DNA from: Naematelia aurantialba
Lineage: Eukaryota > Basidiomycota > Tremellomycetes > Tremellales > Naemateliaceae
Reading direction: 5' to 3'
Length of the DNA stretch: 64,000 nucleotides
NCBI GenBank assembly: GCA_021527695.1
Contig: JAKFAO010000012.1
Location: forward strand, 434,001-498,000
Of this stretch, positions 34,525 through 44,660 are shown one piece after another. The position numbers and the translations under genes are program-made. A model generated the notes under the pieces. That model saw only the letters and a list, made by a program, of their open reading frames with translations. It did not search any database and was not told the origin of the DNA. Within the stretch, counting starts at the first letter, position 1; each line of letters begins with the position of its first letter.

Positions 34525-36700
34525 ATGCCTCGAATCCCTCCTGCCCTCCTTTGCGCACAGGTACACGGTCGTCGATCTCTATCCACGCTGGGACCTCTGC
34601 AGCCATCGCTGCCCCTTGGTGCACGAGTAGGTTCGTCATGGTCCAGGGGTGTGCGGGTCCGGCGGCAGGTCCACGTCGACGACGCGCAATTGAACGACTT
34701 TCTCTCCAAAGCCGAGACGGAGCTGTTGGTCACGAGCACCGCCAGCCCGGACGTACAGGAGCCTCGCAAGGGCCACAAGGGGAAGCATCACCACAACGCG
34801 AGAACATCTGCAGCTGAGCGGCCCGACAGTCATGCATCTTCCTCTCGCATCCCTGCGCCTGCTCGAGCCATCCCTGCGCACGCCCCCGATCACCAAGCTC
34901 CTGCGCACGCCCTCGATCACCAAGCTTCACCAGCGTCACACAGTAGGGCGGCAGCAGACCCAGCCAGGATCACTGATCACGACACTGCCGCCACACCACG
35001 TTCGTTGAAAGGACCACGATCCCACGTCCAGGACCTTTTCATTCATCCGCCCAATCGCGGTGGCACCTCTGCCGCTGCGGACCAGCAGTCTTCAGCGCCG
35101 TCACTTGGGGAAGCCGCGACCGACCCAAATGTTCCATCGCCCACTCGTAGCCGTCCGCCGGGTCAGATTGTGCCTCGGGCGTTACGCAAACATCAGCGTC
35201 GCTCGAGGAGCTTGTTGGCAGCCGAGGGTTCTGCACCACAGATCCCCAGTGAGGATCCAAGACTGAGGCACCAGCTCAGGCCGCCCGTCCTGAGGCTGGC
35301 CAAGGGCATGACAGTCGGAGTACACGTTGGATTCATATCGTGCCAGCACACGACCAAGAGTGGAATGGTGACATTCAGCCGCCTTCGCGAGGCTTGTACG
35401 TGTCATCTATGCGTGGACCCGTCGACCAGACAGCGGACGCATACTCCAGGTGCGGCTCACGCAGCCGCCTCGCAGGGACAACCGAAAGTTACCTCTGCCG
35501 GCGTCCATCTGCAAGTGACTTGGGGCGATGGACACCAGTCAAGATACTCTGAGGAGCTTTTGCAAAGTCTCTCCTCGGGGTTCGACTCTTGGCAGGTCCG
35601 GTACAAATCCCCCGTCCCTCGGCGACTATGGAAGAACGAACAAGCCTTGCAGTCGCAGTCATTGGCTTTGCAGACGCAGTACTCGGACCTCTTTCCCGGC
35701 GGTAGAAAGGAGGCCGATGAGCGCCAATTGTTCGACGTGCTTCATCAACTCCAAGTGCTCGGAATCGCCATCATCAAAGGAGTGCCGACTGCGCCCACGG
35801 AGAATGCGGATTGCGAGCTGCGCCGTGTGGCTGAAGCGATCTCACCAATACGATCCACGTTTTATGGTGAAACCTGGAATGTGCAGAGCATGAAGGACAG
35901 CAAGAATGTGGCATACACAAAAGTTGATCTGGGGCCACACATGGATTTATTGCGAGTCGTCACCGCTCCTGTAGGACACGACTATGGCTGACTGTCGAGT
36001 TAGGTACTTTGAGAATCCGCCTCGATTTCAACTGCTTCACTGCTTGCGCAACCGCGTCTCGGGTGGCGAGTCGTACTTTATCGACGCGTTCAACGTTTCT
36101 GAAGAACTGAGGGTACAGCAGCCAGCGGTCTTCAAGTTTCTGCGCACGCTGAGTCTCACATACGAATACGACAACGATGGTCACAAATACCGGCACATGC
36201 ATTCTGTGTTCCCTTTGCAACCCTTCCATGTTCCCAACGCCGCGATCAACTGGAGCCCGCCGTTCCTTGGCGCTTCTTCACGCAGCAACGCGGGGCTTCC
36301 GGGATTGCTCTACGAACTGCAGGCCTACGATGCCCAGCAGGCGTTTGAGAAGGAGCTCGCCAAGCCCGAAAATCAGTACCAGTTCTTGCTCGAAGAAGGC
36401 GACTTGGTGCTCTTTGATAACCGCCGTATCCTACATGCCAGGCGAGAGTTCAAGGACTGGACGAGGAAGGAACTCGAGGCGCAAAACGTCCAGATCATCC
36501 CGGGCGAGCCGACGAGGTGGCTCAAGGGGTGCTACCTCGACGGAGATGCCGTGTGGGACAAGCTACAAGTCTTGGGTCAGAAGTATGCACCGATGCCAAC
36601 CCGGACGTCGGCGCCCAAGGGGTTGCCCAAGGGAACGCGACCGGTAATCGACTACTCGGATCTGGTCGAGCCGAAAGGCAATGCAACACAGCCCGCGTGA
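34525..36700 (+). CDS. Gamma-butyrobetaine dioxygenase-like 2-oxoglutarate oxygenase
   Basis: This enzyme type hydroxylates gamma-butyrobetaine to carnitine using Fe(II), 2-oxoglutarate and oxygen. The N-terminus (MPRIPPALLCAQVHGRRSLS) looks like a mitochondrial targeting peptide. About 200 disordered Pro/Ala/His/Ser-rich residues follow, then the N-terminal zinc domain with ACTCHLCVDPSTRQRTH (the CxCxxC ligands of BBOX) and VTWGDGHQSRYSEELLQSL. The catalytic jelly roll has GPHMDLL (iron HxD), FQLLHCLRNRVSGGESYF, YEYDNDGHKYRHMHSVFP and FDNRRILHARREF (distal iron His). A GC-AG intron at 35952-36003 joins GPHMDLL directly to YFENPPRF. Trimethyllysine dioxygenase is the nearest alternative; the absence of its typical motifs and the HMDLLYFENPP block favour gamma-butyrobetaine type. 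Confidence 0.83.
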
Positions 36701-37177
36701 AGGGCTAGCGATGCCGACAGGGAATCTCCGCACAGTTATTGGTAGACTGGGTTGCTACATAACTACTCCAATTCAAGTACTCTTCACTGTTGTATCGTGT
36801 ATTATATCTTCATATCATCTTGCAATGCATCCGACTGGTACGAGAGATTGGATGACTCTAGTACAGCGGTTCCGCAGGCTAGCGCGTAGGATTTCGGTCC
36901 TTTGCAACTGCGTCGTCCGACTCGGCTAGTTCCCTAAGGATTCTCTGGAGTCAGAGCTCTCGATGACTTCCCGTAGCGGCGCGTTGCGCCACCTCGATAC
37001 CTCGATGCGCGCACACACGCAAAGCGGGTAGCGCTCGCGGTTGCAACAACAGACCTCAGACGATACAGGAATGCCCATCTGGAGGTACAAAGGTCCAGCT
37101 GCGAGAAGACGGTGCATCCAAATCTCGTAATGTATACACGTCGTCTCCTGCCACGACCCCTGCTCCTCGACAACCGC
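36701..37177. other. Convergent intergenic region, dioxygenase / RPL2
   Basis: 477 nt between two stop codons, holding both 3' UTRs. No gene or repeat is seen. Confidence 0.5.
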
Positions 37178-38413
37178 CTAATCCGTCTCCTTGCCGGCAG
37201 TACCACGCAGCAAACCAGTACGACGAGCAGCTGTGCGTCGCATCAGCATGGTTCCTGGACGATGCGGCAACGTCTGCGGACTCACCAATGAGACCAGCCT
37301 TCTGACCGGCGGGGGCATCCCGAGCCATGGTCGAGGCGTGACCAATGTGCTGGTGGTTACCACCACCGTGAGGGTGGTCGACGGGGTTCATGGCAACACC
37401 TCGGGTCCTTGGCCACGAGTTCCTCTTGGCACGCATGGCGTGGTACTTCCTGCCGGCCTTGAGGAAGGGCTTGTCAATACGTCCACCACCAGCGACAATT
37501 CCGACAACCGCTCGGCATCGCGAACTGATCACCTCTATCACGACTCGTCAGCAAAGTCCAAGGCGGTCGCGACCGACCGGACAGAGGCGGAAACTGAAAG
37601 ATAAGACCCACTCTTGGCACCGGAAGGCAGCCTCAGTCGCGTCTTTCCATCCTCGCCGTGTCCAATGACGGTGGCGTAGTTGCCCGACGTCCTCGCCAAA
37701 GCTCCACGGTCACCGACCTTCTCCTCGACGTTGCACACAATCGTACCCTCCGGGCACTGGTTGATGGGGAGGACGTTGCCGACGTTCAGGGACGCCTTCT
37801 TGCCGGCGTAGATGAAGGAGCCGGTAGAGAGACCCTCGGCAGCAATGAAAGTCTCCTTACGGAGCTTGTATCGGTAGGGGTCACGGAAGACGACAGTGGC
37901 AAGGGGAGCACCACTACGTAATGTCAGCAACCGCTAATGAAGGCCATGACCGTGAAGCTAATCGAGGGGTACCTCGGCCCTCTCCGTCTGAAGAGAGTAG
38001 CGGTATCTGTCCCCATCCTCCGGCTCCCGAATTCACGCCGTCCCACTTGTTGCTCCTTCCCGGTGCATGTGTCCCGATAATGCTCTCCTCCAGTCAAGAA
38101 CCTTTCTCCCATCCTATATTCCGCCGGTCCCTTAAGACTGCGATCCGTCCGTCCGTCTTTCAAGTGCATAGCCAAGCCTCATAACCGACACTCACCGGCC
38201 TGCGTCGTGGATGATCTCCTTGACGATACCCCTGATGTACCCGTTCTTCTCGGCAAAGTCGAGGTTCCTCAGTCGAGCAGGAGCCTTGTTGTGGTGGGTG
38301 TGCGACTTGAAGATGCCGCCAGACTTTCGCTGAGCGCGGATGACTCGCTACAATCGGTCTCCCGTCAGCTTGACATGCTCCAAAGCAGCACAGGAGAGTG
38401 CACGTACACCCAT
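37178..38413 (-). CDS. RPL2: 60S ribosomal protein uL2 (L8/RPL2)
   Basis: uL2 lies next to the peptidyl-transferase centre and the subunit interface. Exon 1 codes only Met-Gly (start 38413), then the intron beginning GTACGTGCAC. Exon 2 begins [19 protein letters not shown]. Later blocks are [59 protein letters not shown] and the near-universal [20 protein letters not shown], whose His is essential for translation in the family. The end is [14 protein letters not shown]. Introns lie in the regions 37925-38200 and 37545-37610 as well as after the second codon. The gene is divergent from the first member of the tandem membrane-protein cluster. Confidence 0.96.
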
Positions 38414-39030
38414 TTTGGAGGATGATTGGGGTCTTGAGGGATGAGAGGGATCACTCGATGCAACAGTGTGCGATTTTGCAGCGAGCCCGCTCCCAGCGAC
38501 CGGGCAGCACCTGGGACAATCGGAGAAAAGGGGTGACGTCGGATTTAAGGATTTGTGGCACAAATCGTTGGTAGCTTAAATCCGATATTTGCGGGGGCAT
38601 CGTCCGCGACTCACCCTAACGCATCGGTGTTGGACACAGCACACTCGATGACATGCACCCGAAAAACCCCTCCCTCAGGGCAACGAACGCGCCGCACTAG
38701 CTCTATAGGAAAACGGGCTTGCAGGCCGACTCACTCACAGGCTCACTTGCTTACAAGCCTCCTGACCACCTTTCTCCTCTGGCGCAAGAGCGACTCGGGA
38801 GATGTTTGAAGCCTGGGACAGAGTTGGTGGCTTCTATCCTGCGAACTCTGCCGAGTGTATCAGTGACTACATTCGCTTGAAGCGGCTCCTTGCATCCCGA
38901 GTGCTTCTGCCTTTGTTCAATCGCATCGACTATCTATCCGTAGAATTGACATAAATAGGCAGCGTATGGCTGGAGACGTTTCACGCCATCACCACCTGTT
39001 CGCTGCAACTGATATCCGCATTCATCTACT
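38414..39030. promoter_or_regulatory. Divergent intergenic region, RPL2 / membrane-protein cluster
   Basis: 617 nt between divergent starts. A short frame at 38555-38809 + shows no resemblance. It should contain the strong RPL2 promoter; no specific box is recognised. Confidence 0.4.
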
Positions 39031-40080
39031 ATGACTCTGACTACTGATATACCCCTTGTGAAGTTCGGACACAGCTCCGCCGCGGCAAACGAGTCTCTCA
39101 GTCCGCCGAGACGGGCAGCTGCGGCTTCTGGGGGCTCGGCAACAGATGACGTGAACGCGTCCTCGAGCAACGGGACGCAGTCAAGAGAAAGTCCCCCACA
39201 TTTTGCCCCTCCAAGCTATTCTAGCATTGCAGTTGACAGCAGGAATGTCGGCTCGCTCGCCATGTCCCCAGGTCTCACAGTCCCGCCAGCGGTCCATCCA
39301 TCTACAGGATTCACGCTGCACTCTTCTCTCCCTCCTCCCTCTGCAACGGACATGGGGAGTGAATATGATGGTTCCGCCAGGACGACTGTAGTAGGCGTTG
39401 GTAGCGTATCCTCGCACGTCCAACATCCTCTACTGGGAGCTGGGGGTCCCAGGCGAGGCCAGAGAAGTCGTTTCATTCTGCCTTCCTGGGTGACTCGGAG
39501 CAACAGAAATGCAGCCTCATCCAGTAGCACTCGACGCGCGTGAGTGTCGCAAATGTCTGTCTGTCTGCCCTAAGCTGAACACTCCGGCAGGGTGAGCTGG
39601 GAGGAGAACCGCGAGCTTTGGAAGACAACAGCGTCTACAATGATCAAGGCGCTGCTGTTTGAGAGCCTGGTGAGCTCTGTGTCGTTGTTCATCCCAACTG
39701 CAGACCACCAGGGAACAACGACGATCAAGCTAGGTCTCGCCACTGCAGGTCTAGGGTTTGTTCCAATAGGCGCCATAACCAACGAACTTGATTATATGGG
39801 TAACCCTGGCCCGCGCCTAGAAGCTCGGGCCAGACTTGTTACCGCCATTTATGGCACGATTGTGGCCGTCCAATCTGCCCTGATCACCGCTTTTATGAGC
39901 ACGTCAATAGCACAAGACGGGCCCACAGGAGCTACCGGAGTCGCCTTGTCTGTGGCCGCCATCGGGGACTATGCGAGTATCGGGGTTCTGTTCGCTCTTG
40001 CACGGGACGAAAGCGCTCGGCGGGCACAGAGACGGTCCCGGCAAAACTCTGGCGGACGCACATCTGACTCGGTGGTCTGA
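39031..40080 (+). CDS. Tandem four-helix membrane protein A (unknown family)
   Basis: Not recognised. Exon 1 (39031-39539) codes a 170-residue Ser/Pro/Gly-rich hydrophilic region with NRNAASSSSTRRA at its end. A 51-nt phase-2 intron (39540-39590) follows, and exon 2 (39591-40080) begins VSWEENRELWKTTASTM. Four hydrophobic segments are visible: STMIKALLFESLVSSVSLFI, TTIKLGLATAGLGFVPIGAI, LVTAIYGTIVAVQSALITAF and GVALSVAAIGDYASIGVLFA. Between segments 2 and 3 lies NELDYMGNPGPRLEARA, which aligns loosely with the GWxYxxGSSxxLR loop of members B, D and E. The C-terminus is basic. Architecture ties it to the four genes downstream; its exon 1 is by far the longest of the group. Confidence 0.68.
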
Positions 40081-41101
40081 CACAAGTTAGGGTGGTATAG
40101 ACACAGAGAAGCACTGTTGATGCATGCCATCCCTCGTCAACATTCCGCCCTAATGCAGGCTTAGTCCACATTTCTGGCTTACGGGATTTACTATTTGTGC
40201 CAATAGAGTCACTTCTTGTGTCATGCAATCGTGCTTCACAAATCCCCCAATTATGTGTGTTGGACCGGTAAAACCGAGGCCTGCTGAAGTGCGGGCCCCT
40301 ACCTGTTTGCCTGGTGTGACAACCTTTTGTGTATGATCAGTTCCTGCAGTAGCTGATGGTATGATTAGAACACCAATTCGACTTCGGGCCAATGGCCAAA
40401 GCATCAGGCAGCTCCCCCTCAGACAGCTCGATCGGCAAGCGATGAAAGAGGGTCTAACCAGGGTCGCCTCTCCCAAGACGCCTCGAAGCTATAGCCTTCG
40501 CGAACAGTCTGAATTTTGCCACCGTCGATCTCGAGATGTTCTGCTCGGATTTCTCTCGCAGACAGTCTTCCATCTGATCGGTCAGCCAATCTCTTTCGGG
40601 GAACATCGTGTTCGGTGGCCTTTCTGCCAGGAAGAATACCTGGGCATGGTCGATGAGTGCAATTTTGAGCTTCCTTGCCAAGAAGTGCACAGCCATTTGG
40701 ACAACCCCTGGTCGTGGAGCAAGCCTTCCTTCATCCTCGCCCATAAATTCTGTGTGTCTCATACGACATGTGCCCCGACAAAGCTGCGAGGGAACTTCAG
40801 TCTCAACATCCAACCTGCGAGTTGCCGACATGCCTAAGCCAAAGGGGTTTATACACGGGCGCTATGAGTTTCGGAAAATCGGCTCCAGTTTTGCTAGGAC
40901 GGTGGGTGCACGCCACCCACATGTCGGCTCTATCTTGCTTACCACCGAGTCGGTCTTCAGACCGCCAGACATTCATACGCACCATCGGCACTTTTCCAAG
41001 ACTTTCTTGATGGCTGGAACATAGTGTAAGTGTATTGCCGTCCACCTTCATCGTGCGGCCTTCCCGTGCACTGCGAACCATGTGCCCGGTAATTTCCGTG
41101 T
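40081..41101. other. 1-kb stretch within the membrane-protein cluster
   Basis: Overlapping frames of 125-158 residues exist on both strands (40361-40837 +, 40608-41024 +, 40454-40831 -). The minus one (MSATRRLDVETEVPSQLCRG start) is the most protein-like, but none has membrane segments, family resemblance or a convincing gene model. One of these could be a small orphan gene. Confidence 0.35.
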
Positions 41102-41508
41102 ATGGTCAACCCAACGTACCGTCAGCTGACCACATCTGAAGGAATCGCACATACTTGCTGGCTGCGGGTAGTGGAGCGGCGGTGTTCACGGGCTATTCCA
41201 CCTATCACGTTGCCTGTTCCGCAGGAACCCACCCCGACACTGCGCAGACGTCCGGTATGGCTGTTGGAGCTTCGACCTTGGCGGTTATCACGTGCGGTTT
41301 CTCCCTCTGGGTGGGACTATCTGAACGGCTCGTCCGTGAGACTACCGCCGGAAGAACGAAGAGGCAGTATCAAAGATCGGATGAAACGGACCGGACAGCA
41401 GTCACGACCGATGCGACCAGGGAAGGCATGTCCACAACGGACTCTTCTGGGTCACACGAAACGCAGTCTACTTCGAAGAAGGGGAAAAACGGACGCACGA
41501 AACGTTAG
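41102..41508 (+). pseudogene. Tandem membrane protein B, decayed or truncated copy
   Basis: Two hydrophobic segments are readable in one frame: RNRTYLLAAGSGAAVFTGYS (41140-41215), close to member E's VRNRLLAATLAAGGAFTY, and GMAVGASTLAVITCGFSLWV. The conserved loop that should follow, SPSGWDYLNGSSVRL (about 41311-41355), is in a different frame. A short leader MVNPTYRQLTTSEG (41102), similar in layout to member E's exon 1, is in that same second frame. No third or fourth hydrophobic segment is found in any frame. The frame of the segments stays open to 41508 and codes a Thr/Ser/Lys-rich tail. Either two frame displacements have destroyed the gene or it is a short derived protein with unsolved splicing. 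Confidence 0.55.
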
Positions 41509-41836
41509 GTCCAGACCTTGCCCAACAAGCCCTGTTTGGGTGGCGAATTCATGTGAGCAAGAAAACACCCTCTCGGGGAGGGCTAATGCCTGGACAGACA
41601 TTGGCAAATTCACATTGTAATATCGAAGGCACGCAGTCAGAGCCTTCTGACCGGTAGACGCTCAGGATTGCGTCATGATGTGGAAGTACAAAGGTCGTTA
41701 AATCCCTTACATGTCTCCGGCAAAGTATTGGGCTTCTCTCGGAAGCCACAACTACACACTAACACTACTTGTATGCGTTGAATCGAGTACAGAGATCGGC
41801 AGAAGTCGCCACTTCGATTTGCACAACCTTGGTACA
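41509..41836. promoter_or_regulatory. Intergenic region before cluster member C
   Basis: 328 nt; no gene or repeat is recognised. Confidence 0.35.
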
Positions 41837-42552
41837 ATGTCCTCTCTCAGAACTTCATATCCACTCGATACCAGAGCGGAGACAAGCATTCAGCGTGAGC
41901 TAGATGGGAATGAAGAGTCAGCCGCGTCGAATGATTATATTGAGCTTGCCAGCCTGTGAGTGGGTTTCACTATTAAACCCAGGCGTTCTCCAGCTTCCGG
42001 AAGGCTTGCATTGTCGCTAACGACGGGACCAGTTGGGTCAGGCACCAAAGACGGCTGGATCATTCTGTCACGATGTCCCTCATGCTTCCCGTGGAAGTCT
42101 GCATGTCCCAGGCGATGGAAACAATCAAGGATTTTGTCACTGGCACAGAACACCTACGAAGCCCCCCACACCTGGATTTCTTGACCTATGACGCTTGGAA
42201 GACAATGGGCGGAAGGATTGCCGTCGCCTTCTGCATCACTTACCTGAGCGGAATAGTGCATGACTGGCGACGGTCTCAGCGAGATGAAACGGGCCGCTGG
42301 GTGGTCCGGAGACATTCCTCCCCCACGACAAAGCGGCTACAGATTGCCACGGATTGCGCGATAGATTGGGCGTCGGCAGGCTTATGCTATGAAGTGGGTC
42401 GGAGTTGGCTGGACTCATTCACCCCTATACGTTGCCTTACTTGGGCTTCGGTAGGTGCCACCTTCGGTCATGTGATGGCGGAAGTTATCACCGGTACCAC
42501 CTATAACCAGGCGAATCCTGTCCCGTGGCGGTCTCGCCGGGAATCAGCCTGA
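41837..42552 (+). CDS. Tandem four-helix membrane protein C (unknown family)
   Basis: Not recognised. Exon 1 (41837-41955) codes MSSLRTSYPLDTRAETSIQR and a short acidic region ending IELAS. A phase-2 intron (41956-42032) follows; exon 2 (42033-42552) begins LWVRHQRRLDHSVTMSLMLP. Hydrophobic segments are VTMSLMLPVEVCMSQAME, GGRIAVAFCITYLSGIV, QIATDCAIDWASAGLCYEVG and RCLTWASVGATFGHVMAEVI. They are weaker than in the sister genes. The loop between segments 2 and 3 is DETGRWVVRRHSS, a degenerate form of the cluster motif. The protein is about 212 residues. The splice choice is supported by the intron position and phase it shares with A, D and E. Confidence 0.62.
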
Positions 42553-43136
42553 AGGTCGCAGGTAAGTAGGAGGACGGTGGGGAGTTGAGAGATGACTGAG
42601 CTTCAAGGGATGACCGAGACTCAAGGGACGACTGGGTCTCCCGCGGCGGACTGACACCCCAAGGTTAGCTACGAATCCATTATGCACACTGTTTCCATGC
42701 AGATTCCTCTCGAGACGTCGCACGGACTGGTGGCGTTCGACGTCCCGTGGCCGTGAGTATCGTACTGTACTGTATATCTTTGTGCGCTCTACGATCTTAT
42801 AGATAATCAAACCTGTGGAGCGCTTTGGCCTTCGAGGATCGAAGCGATCAGGATGGAAGAGAGGGTTAAATTGCGCGGCTACCTCCGCTACCGGCGAGTG
42901 GCGGTGACAGGTTTGAGTCTGTTGGCGGATAGCCTGAAGCTTTCCTTGCAGGGGCGGTGAGGCTCGGATAGGGTCCTGTAGAAGTCTAGATGTACGTATC
43001 AGCGACTAAAGTACACTAGAAAGCAGCGCCAGCGTAGTCACTCAATTGCCTTCGACACCGGACCCAAGAAGGCGGGCTTGGTATTTGAGCTCCTCGATCT
43101 TGTAACCAGCTCTCGCCACTCGACCACATTCTGAGC
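42553..43136. promoter_or_regulatory. Intergenic region before cluster member D
   Basis: 584 nt. At 42590-42635 a short imperfect repeat (variants of ACTCAAGGGACGACTGGG) occurs twice or three times. No gene is recognised. Confidence 0.35.
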
Positions 43137-43875
43137 ATGCCTCCTAACCTTCATCAGAGGCCGCGACGCTCTTACTCCGACTTGGGAGCTGAGGGTGGCG
43201 GTGAGGACAAGGAACAAGGGCTAGGACAGGATACTGAGGCCGATGTCGAGACTGTCCAGAATCGAGAGTTGTGAGCCTGTCCCCCTTTTGACTGTGTCTC
43301 TGAGTCTACAGGACTCCCTGCTCTTCTCTCTTCTACTATGGTCCTGATGGGAGTGCAGCAACCTCGAGTTGAGGGCCGATCTCACAGGGACCGCCATGTT
43401 AGCTGGTGTGCTAACTGTCTATTCCGGCATGCTGGCATTGCTACAGAGGACAGAAGGTCATGGCAGCTACACCGTCCAGAGCTTCATACAAGAATGCACG
43501 GCGAAGAGCGCCATTGCCGCTGGGGTGGCGTTGGGTCCGTCGATCCTTTACATTTATGGGAAATACCAACTTCGCCCTACGGGGCGCTGGTCTTTCCGAG
43601 ACGGCTCGTCAGCGGCCGTGCGGGCGGATCTTGTCGAGCAGAAATTGGCTGGACGGCTCTCCACCTTCCCCCTCTTGGCATCCACGGTGCTAGAGACCAC
43701 GGGCATGGGACCCACGAATTACTTCCTTACCGCGCTTGCTATATACCTTACCGTGAGACTCAGCATCAAAGCTGGCTTTGGCGCTGAGCCCTCAGTGGAA
43801 GAATCTGCGGAGGAGAATGATTCAACCTCTGAAGCGGACCAGTCGCTGCACAGTGAGCACAACACTGACATGTGA
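43137..43875 (+). CDS. Tandem four-helix membrane protein D (unknown family)
   Basis: Not recognised. Exon 1 (43137-43270) codes MPPNLHQRPRRSYSDLGAEG and an acidic, Glu/Gly-rich stretch ending VQNRE. The intron 43271-43358 is phase 2. Exon 2 (43359-43875) begins FNLELRADLTGTAMLAGVLT. Four hydrophobic segments are clear: TAMLAGVLTVYSGMLALL, SAIAAGVALGPSILYIYG, LSTFPLLASTVLETTGMG and YFLTALAIYLTVRLSI. The loop between segments 2 and 3 carries PTGRWSFRDGSSAAVRADL, the best example of the cluster motif together with member E. The C-terminal tail is acidic (EESAEENDSTSEADQ). About 216 residues. Predicted polytopic membrane protein with both tails probably cytosolic (inference). Confidence 0.68.
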
Positions 43876-44129
43876 AGCGAGAGGTGGACTCTGAGAGTTA
43901 TGCCCGAGGTGGCAGATACCCTGTAGCATTCTTGTGGAGCGCATGTAGACCTTCTTGAGAAGTTGGGGTGTGCATTGTCGTAACATAAGGGCAAAATAAA
44001 ATTGGAAGTCCTCACCGGTCACAGTGGCCAAACTGTCCTTTGTGACGACGTGCCGCGAAGGCAACTCTGGCTCCTATTTGAGCTGGGCGTTCGGGTTGCC
44101 AATCCTCGCCACTACGGTGCATTCAGAAC
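43876..44129. promoter_or_regulatory. Intergenic region between cluster members D and E
   Basis: 254 nt with an A-rich GCAAAATAAAAT string at about 43990, 140 nt before the start of E. This is a possible core promoter or the poly(A) signal area of D. Confidence 0.35.
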
Positions 44130-44660
44130 ATGTCCACTCCTGAGGCACAGCCACTCGCCGCATCTGAATTGTAAGCCTCTGCTCTCCCCATCTTTACTAG
44201 TACCTGTATGTCTTACCTCGTGCGGGAGCAATGCTGATTATCCTCTAGTTACGTTGCGGTGAGAAACCGACTGTTGGCAGCTACCCTGGCAGCGGGTGGT
44301 GCCTTTACCTATTCGCGGTTTAACCTAACGCCAGTAATGGGAGCTACTGATGATAACTCCGTAGCTGGGAGTACCCTAATGCAGGCTGTATCCTGCGCCG
44401 CTGGTGCTGCCTTGTCTGCCCTAGCAACTTCGAGCTTGTTTCTCGCTCTGGCGTTTCGGCGAGACCCTTCCGCTGGGTGGTCATATCGCACAGGCTCTTC
44501 GGCGACTTTACGAACCGAGCTTCTAAATCGAGAACTCGCAACAGCGGCTGCGGCGATAACTTTTTCTGTACTTTCATTCCACCAGGGCGTGACTCAGGAA
44601 ACTATTGTAACTGCATGCCAAGCGGCAGCTATAGCATATAGCGCCAGTAGGCTTACTTGA
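44130..44660 (+). CDS. Tandem four-helix membrane protein E (unknown family)
   Basis: Not recognised. Exon 1 (44130-44170) codes only MSTPEAQPLAASE plus two bases. A 78-nt phase-2 intron (44171-44248) follows, and exon 2 (44249-44660) begins FYVAVRNRLLAATLAAGG. Hydrophobic segments: LLAATLAAGGAFTYSRF, AVSCAAGAALSALATSSLFL, LATAAAAITFSVLSFHQGV and IVTACQAAAIAYSAS. Between segments 2 and 3 lies DPSAGWSYRTGSSATLRTEL, clearly paralogous to D's GRWSFRDGSSAAVRADL at matching distance. About 150 residues, the smallest intact member: a near-minimal four-helix unit. This pair (D and E) is the best evidence that the cluster arose by tandem duplication. Confidence 0.7.
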
